From Empedobacter tilapiae (GTDB lineage: Bacteria; Bacteroidota; Bacteroidia; Flavobacteriales; Weeksellaceae), in assembly GCF_004785645.1 (NCBI RefSeq), contig NZ_SRPE01000010.1, positions 301 through 64,300 on the forward strand: a DNA stretch of 64,000 nt, read 5' to 3'. Shown one piece after another: positions 16,110 to 24,395 of the stretch. Position 1 is the first letter of the stretch, and each line of letters starts with the position of its first letter. A model generated the notes under the pieces. The model saw only the letters and a list, made by a program, of their open reading frames with translations. It made no database searches and was not told the DNA's origin. Both the position numbers and the translations under genes were made by a program.

Positions 16110-16487
16110 ATGAAACTTAACGCAGGAATTATTACCGAAAAATTAAAAGAAACTAAAAAATTTTACACTGAAATTTTAGATTTTGGGATTAGCTTCGAAA
16201 ATGAATTTTATATTTTATTACACACTCCTAACCATTCTTCAGAAATTAGTTTTTTACTTCCAAACCATCCTAGTCAACAACCTATTTTTCAAACAGCTTT
16301 TAACGGTAAAGGAATGTATTTAACAATTGAAGTTGAAAATGTTAATTTAGTATATGAACAATTAAAAAACAAAGGTGTACCAATTGAAATAGAAATTCGT
16401 AATGAAGATTGGGGAGATAGACATTTTGCAATCATGGATCCAAACGGAATAGGAATAGATATTGTTACTTACACAAAACCTGAATAA
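16110..16487 (+). CDS. VOC-superfamily (glyoxalase/bleomycin-resistance-like) protein with a fossil signal peptide upstream
   Basis: The 125-aa product is a single glyoxalase-like fold (KLKETKKFYTEILDFGI at the start; MDPNGIGIDIVTY at the end). No complete set of metal ligands is obvious, so function is open. In frame upstream, codons 16041-16109 read as a convincing signal peptide (KTLLLIVFIFLFGISNAQ) joined to the annotated start, but the codon at the expected start position is ATC rather than ATG and a stop lies just before it. Either the exported form was lost by an ATG-to-ATC change, or ATC is used inefficiently. Confidence 0.75.
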   Translation: MKLNAGIITEKLKETKKFYTEILDFGISFENEFYILLHTPNHSSEISFLLPNHPSQQPIFQTAFNGKGMYLTIEVENVNLVYEQLKNKGVPIEIEIRNEDWGDRHFAIMDPNGIGIDIVTYTKPE

Positions 16488-16579
16488 ACAGATTAATTAC
16501 TATACAAAATCGTGCTATATACTTTCGTTTTAGTAAAACTTATAATAGATCTTAAAAAAACAAAATCATCTCCATTACA

Positions 16580-17329
16580 ATGAACAATACTACTCAAAAT
16601 AAAATACATATCGAAGAAACAGTAGGAATATTTGTTGGACAGTTTAGCGATAACATTTTACATAAGCATTACGCCCTACAAATAAGTATTGCTTCACAAA
16701 ATAAATTTGAAATTATAGACGAAAATAGCAACAAAAGTTCTTACTCAACTTGTTTTATTAATAGCAATATTAAACACCAATTTAAAAATAATGAAACTTC
16801 TTTGATTATTCTAATAAATCCAATTAGCAGTATAGGTCATCAATTACACAATAAATTTAAAAATGTGCAGATCACGAGTTTGAATGAAGACTTTGAACAA
16901 CTTGGAGAAATTTTCACTGATTATTTGCAATGTAATTCCGATTTCACCAATTTGATTAATAGTATTAACAATTATTTTATAAATTTTAAATGTCAATGTG
17001 AACTTAAAAATCACTTTAAAGATGAAAGAATTTACAAATCCATTCAATATTTGGAACAAAATTTTGACCGAGTTGTATCTCTAGAAGAAATTGCTGGTAC
17101 TTGTTTTCTTTCAAAAACACGATTTTTGCATCTTTTCAAAGAGAAAACTAGTCTCAATTTTAGACGCTACCAACTTTGGAACAAACTCATAAAATCATTA
17201 CCATATTTAAAAACACATTCAATTACCGAAACTGCACATCAATTTGGATTCACAGATAGTTCTCATTACAATAGAACATTCAAACAAACATTTGGCCTTT
17301 CTCCTAAATTTTTATCATCACTAAAATAG
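16580..17329 (+). CDS. AraC-family transcription regulator
   Basis: The 249-aa product has a cupin-like N-terminal half (HKHYALQISIASQNKFEI) and two C-terminal helix-turn-helix motifs (about 155-245; VSLEEIAGTCFLSKTRFLHL and TETAHQFGFTDSSHYNRTFK) ending with GLSPKFLSS. Its targets are not evident from the neighbours. Confidence 0.87.
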   Translation: MNNTTQNKIHIEETVGIFVGQFSDNILHKHYALQISIASQNKFEIIDENSNKSSYSTCFINSNIKHQFKNNETSLIILINPISSIGHQLHNKFKNVQITSLNEDFEQLGEIFTDYLQCNSDFTNLINSINNYFINFKCQCELKNHFKDERIYKSIQYLEQNFDRVVSLEEIAGTCFLSKTRFLHLFKEKTSLNFRRYQLWNKLIKSLPYLKTHSITETAHQFGFTDSSHYNRTFKQTFGLSPKFLSSLK

Positions 17330-17387
17330 CCACTTTATACAAGTTTATCCTATTATTGTTTTTAATCTTTGCTCTATAAAAAATGAT

Positions 17388-18089
17388 ATGAATAATTACC
17401 TCAAAGAAACTAAAATTCTTGACTATTCACACTATTCAATTCAGAAATTAATCAAACATAGAAAGTGGAATCAACTCGATAAAATAGCAAGAATAAAAGC
17501 CATTTATAATTTTGTAAAAGATGAAATAAAATTCGGATACAATCTAGCTGATGATATTTCAGCTTCAGCAATTTTAAAAAACGGATATGGACAATGTAAC
17601 ACTAAAGCTACATTATTAATGACTTTGCTTAGAGCTGTAGGAATACCAAATCGCATTCACGGTTTTACGATTAATAAGGCTTTACAAAAAGGAGCGATTA
17701 CAGGAATTTGGTACAAACTCTCTCCTCGTAACATTCTGCATAGTTGGGTTGAAATATTAGTTGAGGAAAAATGGTATTTTTTAGAAGGAGTTATTTTGGA
17801 CAAACAGTACTTAATAAAACTTCAAGAAAAAAACAGCAATTGTAAAACTACTTTTTGTGGTTATGGTGCATATACAGATAATTTTAAAAACCCGCCAGTA
17901 GATTGGCATTTAAATAATACGTTTATTCAAAACAAAGGAATCAATCAAGATTTTGGTTTATTCGACACACCAGACGAATTCTATGCAAAACATCAACAAA
18001 AATTAAATATTTTTGAGAAGTTCTTTTTCCAAAATATTGTTAGACATACTATGAACAGAAATGTTGAAAATATAAGAAATAGCAAGTAA
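17388..18089 (+). CDS. Transglutaminase-like (papain-fold) protein
   Basis: The 233-aa product has the transglutaminase core: a catalytic cysteine around residue 70 in NGYGQCNTKATLLMTLLR, a histidine in ILHSWVEI (about 119), and an acidic residue in the following strand (EGVILD). Family members act as proteases or amide-bond-forming enzymes. There is no signal peptide, so it is cytoplasmic. Similar single-domain proteins occur widely as uncharacterised transglutaminase-like proteins. It stands alone. Confidence 0.8.
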   Translation: MNNYLKETKILDYSHYSIQKLIKHRKWNQLDKIARIKAIYNFVKDEIKFGYNLADDISASAILKNGYGQCNTKATLLMTLLRAVGIPNRIHGFTINKALQKGAITGIWYKLSPRNILHSWVEILVEEKWYFLEGVILDKQYLIKLQEKNSNCKTTFCGYGAYTDNFKNPPVDWHLNNTFIQNKGINQDFGLFDTPDEFYAKHQQKLNIFEKFFFQNIVRHTMNRNVENIRNSK

Positions 18090-18276
18090 ATAGTAATAAG
18101 ACACTGAATTCATCATTATAATAACTTTTTTTCATAATTGATCAGTTAAAAACAACAACAATCTGAAAGTCATGATTTTCAAGACAACACATCTAAAATT
18201 GGACGAATCCAGAAGTATATTACATAAATTATAATCAGTTAAGTAAAACTTATAAATGTTATTGTATTAAAAAATT

Positions 18277-18305
18277 AACTTTTAATATATAATTCATTAA
18301 AAGTT
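18277..18305. promoter_or_regulatory. Palindromic operator-like site before the GIY-YIG gene
   Basis: AACTTTTAAT (18277-18286) and ATTAAAAGTT (18296-18305) are perfect 10-bp inverted arms with a 9-bp spacer, 19 bp before the start codon. A weak -7-like box, TAATTTCG, overlaps the gap before the ATG. The size and location suggest a dimeric repressor site. The rest of the 235-bp gap before it shows nothing recognisable. Confidence 0.45.
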
Positions 18306-18324
18306 GATTCAGTAATTTCGTACG

Positions 18325-19131
18325 ATGTCTCTGAACGATAGATTAAAATATTTGGTTGATGAAGTTCCTAAAAAAATTTGCGGAGTATATTTCTTATACA
18401 ATGATCATAATCGTATTATATACATAGGGAAAAGCATTGACGTAAAAAAAAGATTGATTCAACACTTTAAATCTCTTGAAAAAAAGGAAATTAAACTACA
18501 ACATTTTACACATTCAATTAGTTTCGAGAATACAGGAAACGAATTAATCGCTTTACTAAGGGAATCTGAACTAATAAAGCAACATTTACCTATTTTTAAT
18601 CGTGCACAAAGGAAAATAAAATTTTTTTATGCAATTTATAAAGAAGTTAATATCGATGGTTACGAATCCTTAATAGCAAAGAAAATTGATAATTCAGGGA
18701 ATGAAATAATATCCTTTACTTCATTAAATGAAGCAAAAGAACATCTTTTTTATATTACTGAAAAATATAAGCTTTGTCAAAAAATTAACGGATTATATAA
18801 AAGTAAATTAAGCTGTTTCCAGTATAGTTTAAAGGAATGTAATGGTGCCTGTATGAACAGAGAGGATACTAAACTTTACAACGTAAGAGTTCATCAATAT
18901 TTGAAAACAGTTCATTTACCTAAAAAAGACTTTTTATTCGAATTAACAGGTCGAAATCAAAATGAAAAAGGAATTGTTTTTATTGAGAAAGGAATCTATA
19001 AAGGTTTTGGTTATTGTCCAAAAGAAATTGAGAGCCTTGAAGAATTAAAATCATTTATTAAGATAAAACAAGACAATAAAGATGTACGAAAAATATTATT
19101 CCGGTACATTAAATCACAATTTATCAAATAA
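18325..19131 (+). CDS. Lone GIY-YIG nuclease (Cho/UvrC N-terminal type)
   Basis: The 268-aa product has the GIY-YIG core at its N-terminus: GVYFLYNDHNRIIYIGKS (about 20-37), then arginine and glutamate positions as in the UvrC nuclease (LIALLRESELIKQHLPIFNR). The C-terminal half has a cysteine pair (SLKECNGACMNRED, about 172-185) as in UvrC/Cho. In Bacteroidota this module is usually fused behind a DnaQ-like exonuclease domain; here the exonuclease part is missing. It most likely makes the 3' incision in nucleotide-excision repair or a related cleavage. A palindrome lies just upstream. Confidence 0.8.
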   Translation: MSLNDRLKYLVDEVPKKICGVYFLYNDHNRIIYIGKSIDVKKRLIQHFKSLEKKEIKLQHFTHSISFENTGNELIALLRESELIKQHLPIFNRAQRKIKFFYAIYKEVNIDGYESLIAKKIDNSGNEIISFTSLNEAKEHLFYITEKYKLCQKINGLYKSKLSCFQYSLKECNGACMNREDTKLYNVRVHQYLKTVHLPKKDFLFELTGRNQNEKGIVFIEKGIYKGFGYCPKEIESLEELKSFIKIKQDNKDVRKILFRYIKSQFIK

Positions 19132-19208
19132 ACTCATTCGAATTTCTTTTCATTAATATCAAAAATTAATCTAAATATTTAGTACATTACTTAAAATTAA
19201 AGACATAG

Positions 19209-19436
19209 CTTTTATTAAAGGTGCTAATAGATTTTTTAGGAAAACATGTTACAAAAATATTTAAAAATGATTATCATGTAAGATTATTCACACATACACA
19301 AAAAGATAAAAACAAATATCATTAAGATGTACACATAAAAAATGCTAAACCACATAAAATATATTATCCTTTAGCTTATCCTAAACTGAAAATATTCGAA
19401 TCAAAAAAACTGAAAAATCAGAAAAATTCACCATAA
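19209..19436 (+). pseudogene. Possible remnant of an NAD(P)-binding (NmrA-like) oxidoreductase
   Basis: In the 356-bp gap before the next gene, the plus strand can be read as KVLIDFLGKHVTKIFKNDYH followed by VRLFTHTQKD. This resembles the start of NmrA/SDR-type proteins, whose consensus is GxxGKHVTKxL then VRxLTR. A stop follows (at about residue 40), then another stretch without identifiable match, ending at 19436. There is no start codon and the Gly-rich loop is incomplete. The resemblance is by eye and short, so chance remains possible. Nothing else is visible in this gap. Confidence 0.3.
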
Positions 19437-19487
19437 ATAAGTCTACGAAAAATCTCAATTTTCAAAATAATTTTTATCTGAAGTAAA

Positions 19488-19865
19488 ATGGAAAAAACTA
19501 AACAAGATAGACTAAAGAGAAGCGCAGAAATTACCGAAAGCTACTTCCTCTTTTTGGATAAGCATATTACAGATGTAATTTCGGGTGATATTGATCACTT
19601 TATGGAAATTAATCAAATTGCAAGTAAGCTATTTTTATCGCATAAACATTTGACTGCTACTGTTCAGAATGAAACAGGTAATCACCCTTGCTATTTTTAT
19701 GATATTAAAATTATTGAAGCAGCAAAAAAAATGCTTTCAGATACAAATAAATCCGTTTCTGAAATTGCAAGAATATTAACTTACGATCCATCAAATTTTT
19801 CTAAATTTTTCAAGAAATTTGTTGGACAGACACCAGGGCAATTCAGGAAAGAAAACAAAAAGTAA
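19488..19865 (+). CDS. Short AraC-family DNA-binding protein
   Basis: The 125-aa product consists almost entirely of the AraC DNA-binding domain: first helix-turn-helix around MEINQIASKLFLSHKHL, second around VSEIARILTYDPSNFSKFFK, ending with GQTPGQFRKENKK. It lacks the usual sensor domain but has an intact start. It lies 72 bp before an SDR gene and may regulate it. Confidence 0.8.
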   Translation: MEKTKQDRLKRSAEITESYFLFLDKHITDVISGDIDHFMEINQIASKLFLSHKHLTATVQNETGNHPCYFYDIKIIEAAKKMLSDTNKSVSEIARILTYDPSNFSKFFKKFVGQTPGQFRKENKK

Positions 19866-19937
19866 AACTTTCCGAAAAGTTCACCACGATTTATATTTTA
19901 CGACTCACCATTTTTGTTATTAACTAAATTAAATAAA

Positions 19938-20693
19938 ATGACAAAAAACAATTTACACGGTAAAGTAGTTCTTATTGCAGGTGGTGCAAAAAATTTAGGT
20001 GGTTTATTGAGTCGAAATTTTGCTAAAAAAGGAGCAAAAGTAGTAATTCACTACAACAGTGATACAACAAAATCAGATGCCGAAAAAACATTAACAGAAA
20101 TTATAAGTGCAGGAGGTGAAGCATTTCTATTTCAGGCAGATTTAACAAAAGTTAATAATATAAAGAAGCTTTTTGACGAAACAAAATCTAAATTTGGAGG
20201 TATAGACATTGCTATTAATACAGTTGGAATGGTCTTAAAAAAACCTTTCCTTGATACTACCGAAGATGATTATGATACGATGTTCGATATCAATTCAAAA
20301 GTTGCTTATTTCTTCATTCAAGAAGCCGGAAAAAACCTAAACGACAATGGGAAAATCTGTACAATTCTAACTTCACTTTTAGCAGCTTATACAGGTTTAT
20401 ATTCCACATATGCAGGAGCAAAAGCGCCTGTAGAACATTTTACTAGAATGGCTTCGAAAGAGTTTGGTGGCAGAGGGATTTCAGTAACAGGAGTAGCTCC
20501 CGGACCTATGGATACACCTTTTTTCTACGGACAAGAAGATGAAAATGCAGTAGCTTACCATAAATCAGCTTCTGCTTTAGGCGGATTAACGGACATTAAA
20601 GATATTGCTCCATTGGTAGAGTTTTTAGTAACAGATGGTTCGTGGATTACAGGACAAACCATTTTTGCAAACGGAGGTTACACAACTAGATAA
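19938..20693 (+). CDS. Short-chain dehydrogenase/reductase (SDR)
   Basis: With the start at 19938 (MTKNNLHGKVVLIAGG), the product is 251 aa. It has a Rossmann nucleotide-binding loop (AGGAKNLGG, about 13-21; the usual TGxxxGxG is altered), the N-T-VG motif (INTVGM), and the catalytic Tyr/Lys in YSTYAGAKAPVEH. The HYNSD segment after beta-2 suggests NADP(H) preference. SDRs oxidise or reduce alcohols and ketones; the substrate is not assignable. The AraC-type gene just upstream is a likely regulator. Confidence 0.88.
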   Translation: MTKNNLHGKVVLIAGGAKNLGGLLSRNFAKKGAKVVIHYNSDTTKSDAEKTLTEIISAGGEAFLFQADLTKVNNIKKLFDETKSKFGGIDIAINTVGMVLKKPFLDTTEDDYDTMFDINSKVAYFFIQEAGKNLNDNGKICTILTSLLAAYTGLYSTYAGAKAPVEHFTRMASKEFGGRGISVTGVAPGPMDTPFFYGQEDENAVAYHKSASALGGLTDIKDIAPLVEFLVTDGSWITGQTIFANGGYTTR

Positions 20694-20782
20694 TTAAAAT
20701 ATGTAATATTAAATGTTTGCAAAAAATTAAAATAAATACATCAAATAGTACAATAAGTAAGAAATTTCAACTATAAAACACT

Positions 20783-20812
20783 TCACCTAAAGTGCATACT
20801 TTGGGTGATTTT
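20783..20812 (+). terminator. Terminator after the SDR gene
   Basis: An 11-bp stem (20783-20793 with 20798-20808, one G-T pair) with a GCAT loop is followed by TTTTG. It lies 90 bp after the SDR stop codon. Confidence 0.55.
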
Positions 20813-20912
20813 GTTGAATTTCTGCCTTTTGATGAAGTATTTCCAAAAAAATAATTCAATAAAAACATATAAAGCAAGACATTTTGTAAATTTGAGGTAA
20901 AAGAATCTGATT

Positions 20913-21650
20913 ATGTTTCGACATGAAGGGAAAGGACGTACTTATTCCCATAATCTCAAATTAGCTTCATTATTATCTTGTGTTGCAGGAATTGTAAATA
21001 TTACAAGTGTTTTAAAATTAAATACATTAACAACTAATGTTACTGGACATTTTGCTTTTTTCTCAGAAGAGTTGATCCTGAAAAATTACAGTATGGCAAT
21101 TGCTTATTTATTCTATATTCTATTTTTCTTATTGGGAGCTTTTACATCAAGCCTTATTATGGAAGCTATATCAAAACATAAATCTCATGGTTCCTATATT
21201 CTTCCTTTAAGTATCGAAATCTTTTTGTTACTAACTGTTGTTCTTTTAGGTTTCATCTACTCAAATCAATATTTCTATTTTTCTATTTTCTTATCATCTA
21301 TTTTACTTTTTTCAATGGGACTACAAAATGCTTTGGTTACACGTGTTTCTCAATCAGTCGTAAGAACCACTCATTTAACTGGATTGTTTACAGATCTCGG
21401 AATTGAGCTATCTCGTATTTTCTTTTATAAAAAGAATTCAGAAAGAGTACAACTTAATAAAAGTATACGTTTAAAATTAGCAATTATATGTTGTTTTTTT
21501 TCAGGAGGAATAATCGGTGGATTTTTATATTCTTATTTGGGTTTAGGTACTCTCCTATTCCCTGTACTCCTGTTATACATTGCTTTATGGTATGATAATT
21601 TATTATTTCGTTATTATTTAATCAAACGAAAAATTAGAAATAAACATTAA
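20913..21650 (+). CDS. DUF1275 (YoaK-like) membrane protein
   Basis: The 245-aa product has about six membrane helices and matches the DUF1275 family (LLSCVAGIVNITSVLKL at the start; MGLQNALVTRVSQSVVRTTH followed by LTGLFTDLGIELSRIFFYK in the second half). The family is conserved in many bacteria but has no established function. No operon partner is apparent. Confidence 0.8.
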   Translation: MFRHEGKGRTYSHNLKLASLLSCVAGIVNITSVLKLNTLTTNVTGHFAFFSEELILKNYSMAIAYLFYILFFLLGAFTSSLIMEAISKHKSHGSYILPLSIEIFLLLTVVLLGFIYSNQYFYFSIFLSSILLFSMGLQNALVTRVSQSVVRTTHLTGLFTDLGIELSRIFFYKKNSERVQLNKSIRLKLAIICCFFSGGIIGGFLYSYLGLGTLLFPVLLLYIALWYDNLLFRYYLIKRKIRNKH

Positions 21651-21795
21651 AAACACTTTAAATGCTTATTCTTGCGCATATATGAAGGATGATAGACCTT
21701 ATACATAAACGATTATTTTTAATTTTATAAAACTGTGTATTAGTACCTATTTTATTTTTATCAAAATACTCTTTTTCTTCAATCTCCAATCATAT

Positions 21796-22272
21796 TTACT
21801 TAAAATCCTTTTTGGGTAGCGGAATTTGTAAACCCGTTTTCACAGTATGCATGTTGACAAACGTCTTAAAGCGCCGAATATTAGAATTACTAAAAAATAA
21901 CTTTCGTGTCAAAGATTCGTATTCACGCATATTGTTAACTACCATAACTAAAACAAAATCTACTTCACCCGTCACATAATAACATTGCTGAATCTGAGGA
22001 ATTTTACTAAAAGTTGATTTTATTTCATCAATAAATTCAATTTTATCAGTATCCAATTCAATTTCTACGAAGAGTAAAATTTGTGAAGCAACTTCTTCAG
22101 GATTAATCACAGAAATATCTGCAGTAATCACTTTTTCTTCACGCATTTTTTTGATTCGACGCTGCACAGCTGCAGCTGAAAGCCCAATTTTATCGCCAAT
22201 ATCACGTTGCGAAGTCATATTATCTTGCTGTAAAATCTCGAAAATTTGGATATCAAACTGATCTAAATCCAT
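21796..22272 (-). CDS. Lrp/AsnC-family transcription regulator
   Basis: I place the start at 22272 (MDLDQFDIQIFEILQQ), giving 158 aa; the 11 upstream codons are atypical for the family. There is an N-terminal helix-turn-helix (RDIGDKIGLSAAAVQRRIKK) and a C-terminal RAM ligand-binding domain (PQIQQCYYVTGEVDFVLVMV). It is divergent from an EamA transporter gene with 114 bp between the starts, the classic layout of an amino-acid-responsive regulator controlling an exporter. Confidence 0.9.
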   Translation of the reverse strand: MDLDQFDIQIFEILQQDNMTSQRDIGDKIGLSAAAVQRRIKKMREEKVITADISVINPEEVASQILLFVEIELDTDKIEFIDEIKSTFSKIPQIQQCYYVTGEVDFVLVMVVNNMREYESLTRKLFFSNSNIRRFKTFVNMHTVKTGLQIPLPKKDFK

Positions 22273-22347
22273 AAAAAAAACACTTATAATGAAACAAAAT
22301 TGCAAAATACCCTATAAAATTAAAGATTTTCACCTTAGTATTTAAAT

Positions 22348-22355
22348 TATTTTTG
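22348..22355 (+). promoter_or_regulatory. -7 promoter element of the EamA gene
   Basis: TATTTTTG fits TAnnTTTG and lies 31 bp before the EamA start codon. No perfect -33 TTTG is at the expected distance (TTTTC is nearby). The 114-bp divergent region would carry control by the AsnC-type regulator. Confidence 0.5.
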
Positions 22356-22386
22356 CAATTCAATTAAAATACCAAACATTTTATTA

Positions 22387-23277
22387 ATGAAAAATGAGAC
22401 ACTAAAAGGATTCTTGTTTGCAATTATTGCAGCAGCATTATGGGGAATTTCGGGAACATTTGGACAGTTTTTGTTTCAACAACGAGAAATCAATGTAGAG
22501 TGGATGATTACGGTAAGAATGCTTTTTTCTGGTAGTCTTTTGTTAATGTATGCAGCAAGTAAAAAAGAAGCTAAAATCTTTGAAATTTGGCGTAATAAAA
22601 AGGATTCTACTCGACTATTACTTTTTTCAATAACAGGAATGCTTATGGTTCAATATACATATTTTGCAGCAATCAAACATTCCAATGCAGCAACTGCAAC
22701 TGTTTTACAATACGCTGGCCCTGTTCTTATAGCCATTTATTTATCGTTTAAAAATAAACAAATTCCTCGTTTCATTGATTTTATAGCAATTACATTTGCC
22801 GTTTTAGGAACATTTTTATTGGTAACACATGGTAAATTAAATACACTTACTATCTCTACAACAGCTCTATTACTCGGTTTAGGATCTGCTGTAGCATTAG
22901 CTATTTACACATTGCAACCGATTCCATTACTTCAAAAATATAATTCTGCAACCATTATCGGTTGGGGAATGTTAATAGGTGGGCTAACATTTTCGCTCGT
23001 TAAAGCACCTTGGTCTGTTGATGGTATTTGGGATGATAAAACCTACATTTACACTGCTTTTATTATCCTATTTGGAACACTAATACCATTTTATCTATAC
23101 CTAACGGCAGTACAAATTATTGGCGGTCAAAAAAGTAGCCTACTCGCTTCTGCCGAACCTCTTTCTGCAACAATAATTGCGATACTTTGGTTAAATGTTT
23201 CATTTGGTGTAATTGATTGGATTGGAAGTTTTCTAATTATTTCGACTATTTTTTTATTGAGTTATGAAAAAAAGTAG
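22387..23277 (+). CDS. EamA-family (DMT) transporter
   Basis: The 296-aa product has ten predicted membrane helices in two EamA repeats; the first opens with GFLFAIIAAALWGISGTFGQ and the second contains TLIPFYLYLTAVQIIGGQKS. Members export amino acids, metabolites or drugs. The divergent Lrp/AsnC regulator suggests an amino acid substrate; this is inferred from the arrangement. Confidence 0.87.
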   Translation: MKNETLKGFLFAIIAAALWGISGTFGQFLFQQREINVEWMITVRMLFSGSLLLMYAASKKEAKIFEIWRNKKDSTRLLLFSITGMLMVQYTYFAAIKHSNAATATVLQYAGPVLIAIYLSFKNKQIPRFIDFIAITFAVLGTFLLVTHGKLNTLTISTTALLLGLGSAVALAIYTLQPIPLLQKYNSATIIGWGMLIGGLTFSLVKAPWSVDGIWDDKTYIYTAFIILFGTLIPFYLYLTAVQIIGGQKSSLLASAEPLSATIIAILWLNVSFGVIDWIGSFLIISTIFLLSYEKK

Positions 23278-23436
23278 TAACTTCTATACATTGATAATAA
23301 TCAAATATATCTATGCAAAGACATGATCAGTAAGATAGTAGATGATAAAACTGTAAAATAATTACATAATTTATAATTTGAAAAATTCCTGTGTGTCTTA
23401 AATAGAATTTTATAAAAAAAGAAAGTCTATAGACAA

Positions 23437-23985
23437 ATGAAAATATTTGCAGAAACAGAAAGATTAATCTTGAGGGAAATACTTCCAACAGATATTGATG
23501 GAATGTTCGAACTTCATTCCGACATAGAAGTCCATAGATTTTTAGGAAATCAAACTATAACAAATAAAGAACAAGCGAAAGAACTTATTAAGTTTGTAAG
23601 GCAACAATATACAGACTTTGGTATTGGACGCTGGGCAATTATTGATAAAAAAAATAATAATTTCATTGGCTGGACTGGCTTAGAATTTGTTACAGAACAA
23701 ATAAACAACCATAAAAATTTCTATGACCTCGGTTACAGACTGATAAAAAAATATTGGGGTCAAGGCTTTGCGACAGAAACTGCGTTTGTTTCATTAGAAT
23801 ATGCTTTTAATAAACTTAACACAGACGAAGTTTTCGCAAGAGCTGATAGCAGAAATATTGGTTCAAACAAAATATTAGATAAAGTAGGACTAAAATTCAT
23901 TGAAACTTTTGACTTTGAAGGAATTGAACACAATTGGTATAGAGTTGAGAGAACAGAGTTTGAAAATAAAAAATCGAATCGCTGA
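23437..23985 (+). CDS. GNAT-family N-acetyltransferase (RimJ/RimL type)
   Basis: The 182-aa product has the layout of acetyltransferase 3 enzymes: TERLILREILPTDIDGMFEL at the start, an acetyl-CoA-binding region (DLGYRLIKKYWGQGFATETA), and ADSRNIGSNKILDKVGLKFI near the end. It transfers an acetyl group to an amine; the substrate (antibiotic, ribosomal protein or small molecule) is not decidable. Confidence 0.87.
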   Translation: MKIFAETERLILREILPTDIDGMFELHSDIEVHRFLGNQTITNKEQAKELIKFVRQQYTDFGIGRWAIIDKKNNNFIGWTGLEFVTEQINNHKNFYDLGYRLIKKYWGQGFATETAFVSLEYAFNKLNTDEVFARADSRNIGSNKILDKVGLKFIETFDFEGIEHNWYRVERTEFENKKSNR

Positions 23986-24023
23986 CATTGAGTAACCGTA
24001 CATAACTCCAAAAAATACATAGT

Positions 24024-24066
24024 GTAACAACCTCTTTTAAGCTTTTTAAATGGGGTTGTTACTTTT
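24024..24066 (+). terminator. Hairpin after the acetyltransferase gene
   Basis: GTAACAACC (24024-24032) pairs with GGTTGTTAC (24054-24062), followed by TTTT. The remaining 330 bp to the next gene are AT-rich and contain the two palindromes described separately but no gene that I can see. Confidence 0.55.
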
Positions 24067-24336
24067 ACGTAAATAGTAACATCTTAATAAAAACAAATAT
24101 TTCATCACTTTGTAAAATTTTATAAGAATTACAAATCTTTGGTTTAAAATCAAAGTTATTCTATTTATAATATTTAGACGCTATTACTTTTCATATTTAG
24201 CACAAAACACCAAATACATTTAAAACACTACAAATCAACTTATTATACTTTTTTTTTCATCAATTCTCATAAATTGAAATATTATACTTACAACAAAGAA
24301 TAACAATTCAATTATAAATAATAAAACTAGGTCAAC

Positions 24337-24389
24337 AATAATTAGGATAATTATTTTTCATACATTTACTTATATTTAGTCTAAATAAA
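24337..24389. promoter_or_regulatory. Operator region of the siderophore ABC-importer operon
   Basis: Two perfect palindromes lie just before the first gene. AATAATTA-GGA-TAATTATT spans 24337-24355. TATTTAG (24373-24379) and CTAAATA (24381-24387) flank a single T. The 15-mer TTTAGTCTAAATAAA (24375-24389) closely resembles sites near two TonB-receptor genes at 30072-30086 and 37775-37789. An iron-responsive repressor (Fur or DtxR family) is the natural candidate, by inference; the first site only loosely resembles a Fur box. Confidence 0.5.
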
Positions 24390-24395
24390 GCAAAA

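Noticed and set aside
20791-20856. Short open frame reading HTLGDFVEFLPFDEVFPKK after the SDR terminator
   Set aside because: No start codon, overlaps the terminator hairpin, and no family recognised. Probably chance.
24337-24355. Classical Fur box
   Set aside because: The palindrome matches the GATAATGATAATCATTATC consensus only loosely; kept as an unnamed operator.
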